Source: Nocardioides salarius
Lineage (GTDB): Bacteria > Actinomycetota > Actinomycetes > Propionibacteriales > Nocardioidaceae
DNA: 64,000 nt
NCBI RefSeq assembly: GCF_016907435.1
Contig: NZ_JAFBBZ010000001.1
Location: 248,001 to 312,000, forward strand
Direction of reading: 5' to 3'
In this document: piece by piece, positions 63,805 through 64,000 of the stretch
Layout of the letters: the number at the start of each line of letters is the position of its first letter
How positions within the stretch are numbered: position 1 is the stretch's first letter
The notes under the pieces: model-generated
Database searches by the model: none
The model's input: the letters and a program-made list of their open reading frames with translations, nothing else
Told to the model about the DNA's origin: nothing
Program-made: the position numbers and the translations under genes

Positions 63805-64000
63805 TCAGGCCGAGACCATCTGCCTCGACTTCACGTCGAACCAGCGCTTCTCGTAGCCGGGACCGGTGGCCAGGTCCTCGGGCGTGACCCCGGGGTCCGG
63901 GCTGCCCTGGGCGTCGACGCCCAGCAGCCCGGAGGTGACCGGGGTGCGCGGCGCGTCGCCCAGCTCGCCGGCGAAGTGGCAGGCCACCTTGTGGCGCGGA
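63805..64000 (-). CDS. Peptide-type ABC transporter ATP-binding protein (C-terminal end only)
   Basis: Only the last ~64 codons are inside the window. The visible sequence PRHKVACHFAGE is the characteristic C-terminus of oligopeptide/dipeptide ATP-binding subunits (Dpp/Opp type), followed by an unconserved tail ending RWFDVKSRQMVSA. The nucleotide-binding motifs lie outside, so identification is by this end motif alone. Confidence 0.65.
   Translation of the reverse strand, partial: PRHKVACHFAGELGDAPRTPVTSGLLGVDAQGSPDPGVTPEDLATGPGYEKRWFDVKSRQMVSA

Overview
The window looks like about 64 kb of a high-GC actinobacterial chromosome, most likely a Nocardioides-like member of the Propionibacteriales. 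The evidence is the very GC-rich codon use, mihF between pyrF and gmk, a PriA without its ATPase motifs, DUF222-HNH and DUF1206 proteins, and the gene order rarA-alaS-ruvX-mltG-aroE-aroC-aroK-aroB-aroQ-efp-nusB ... pyrR-pyrB-pyrC ... carA-carB-pyrD-pyrF-mihF-gmk-rpoZ-coaBC-metK-priA-def-fmt, which is a familiar actinobacterial backbone. Nearly all of this core is on the minus strand and tightly coupled, with many ATGA, GTGA or TGATG overlaps.

Region by region: 1-15950 is the pyrimidine/one-carbon block (carAB, class-2 pyrD, pyrK, a second pyrD, pyrF, a small lipoprotein, mihF, gmk, rpoZ, coaBC, metK, priA, def, fmt; fmt is cut by the window edge). 16100-19830 holds small accessory genes: a LuxR-type regulator, a tiny secreted protein, a zinc-ribbon-like mini-protein, an LLM flavin oxidoreductase and two membrane proteins. 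19930-34480 is a lower-GC accessory island: an ApeA-like HEPN protein, a second small protein with an RNxxxH motif, an AlbA_2/Schlafen-type protein and a YobI/KAP-like P-loop NTPase. The island also carries an IS3-family element that contains a group II intron, and an IS21-family element inserted precisely inside the YobI-like gene. 34637-36485 has a DUF222-HNH gene and a membrane-anchored protein. 36514-41907 has hrpB (frameshifted by a 4-bp duplication), pyrC, pyrB and pyrR. 41908-51314 is a mixed block: an orphan sensor kinase, an F420/PPOX protein, a quinone reductase, a dienelactone-hydrolase-like protein with a divergent ArsR-type regulator, a ParA/EspI-like ATPase, and two related disulfide flavoproteins flanking a DUF1206 membrane protein. 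51374-63781 is the nusB-efp-aro-mltG-ruvX-alaS-rarA block. The end of a peptide-ABC-transporter ATPase closes the window.

How genes work together: pyrR/pyrB/pyrC and carA/carB/pyrD/pyrK/pyrD/pyrF cover the UMP pathway. They sit at two places, 23 kb apart, but each has the same leader containing a PyrR-type RNA loop that overlaps the Shine-Dalgarno sequence, so PyrR probably controls both halves by blocking translation. aroE, aroC, aroK, aroB and aroQ give most of the shikimate pathway. The accessory island between the two pyr halves looks like an antiphage-type island that has been eroded by nested mobile elements.

The observations most worth checking are the pyrK-linked second dihydroorotate dehydrogenase, which lacks the catalytic Cys and two orotate-binding Asn residues; the paired PyrR leaders; the intron-in-IS nest; the IS21-split YobI gene; the pair of RNxxxH proteins; and the flavoprotein-DUF1206-flavoprotein operon.
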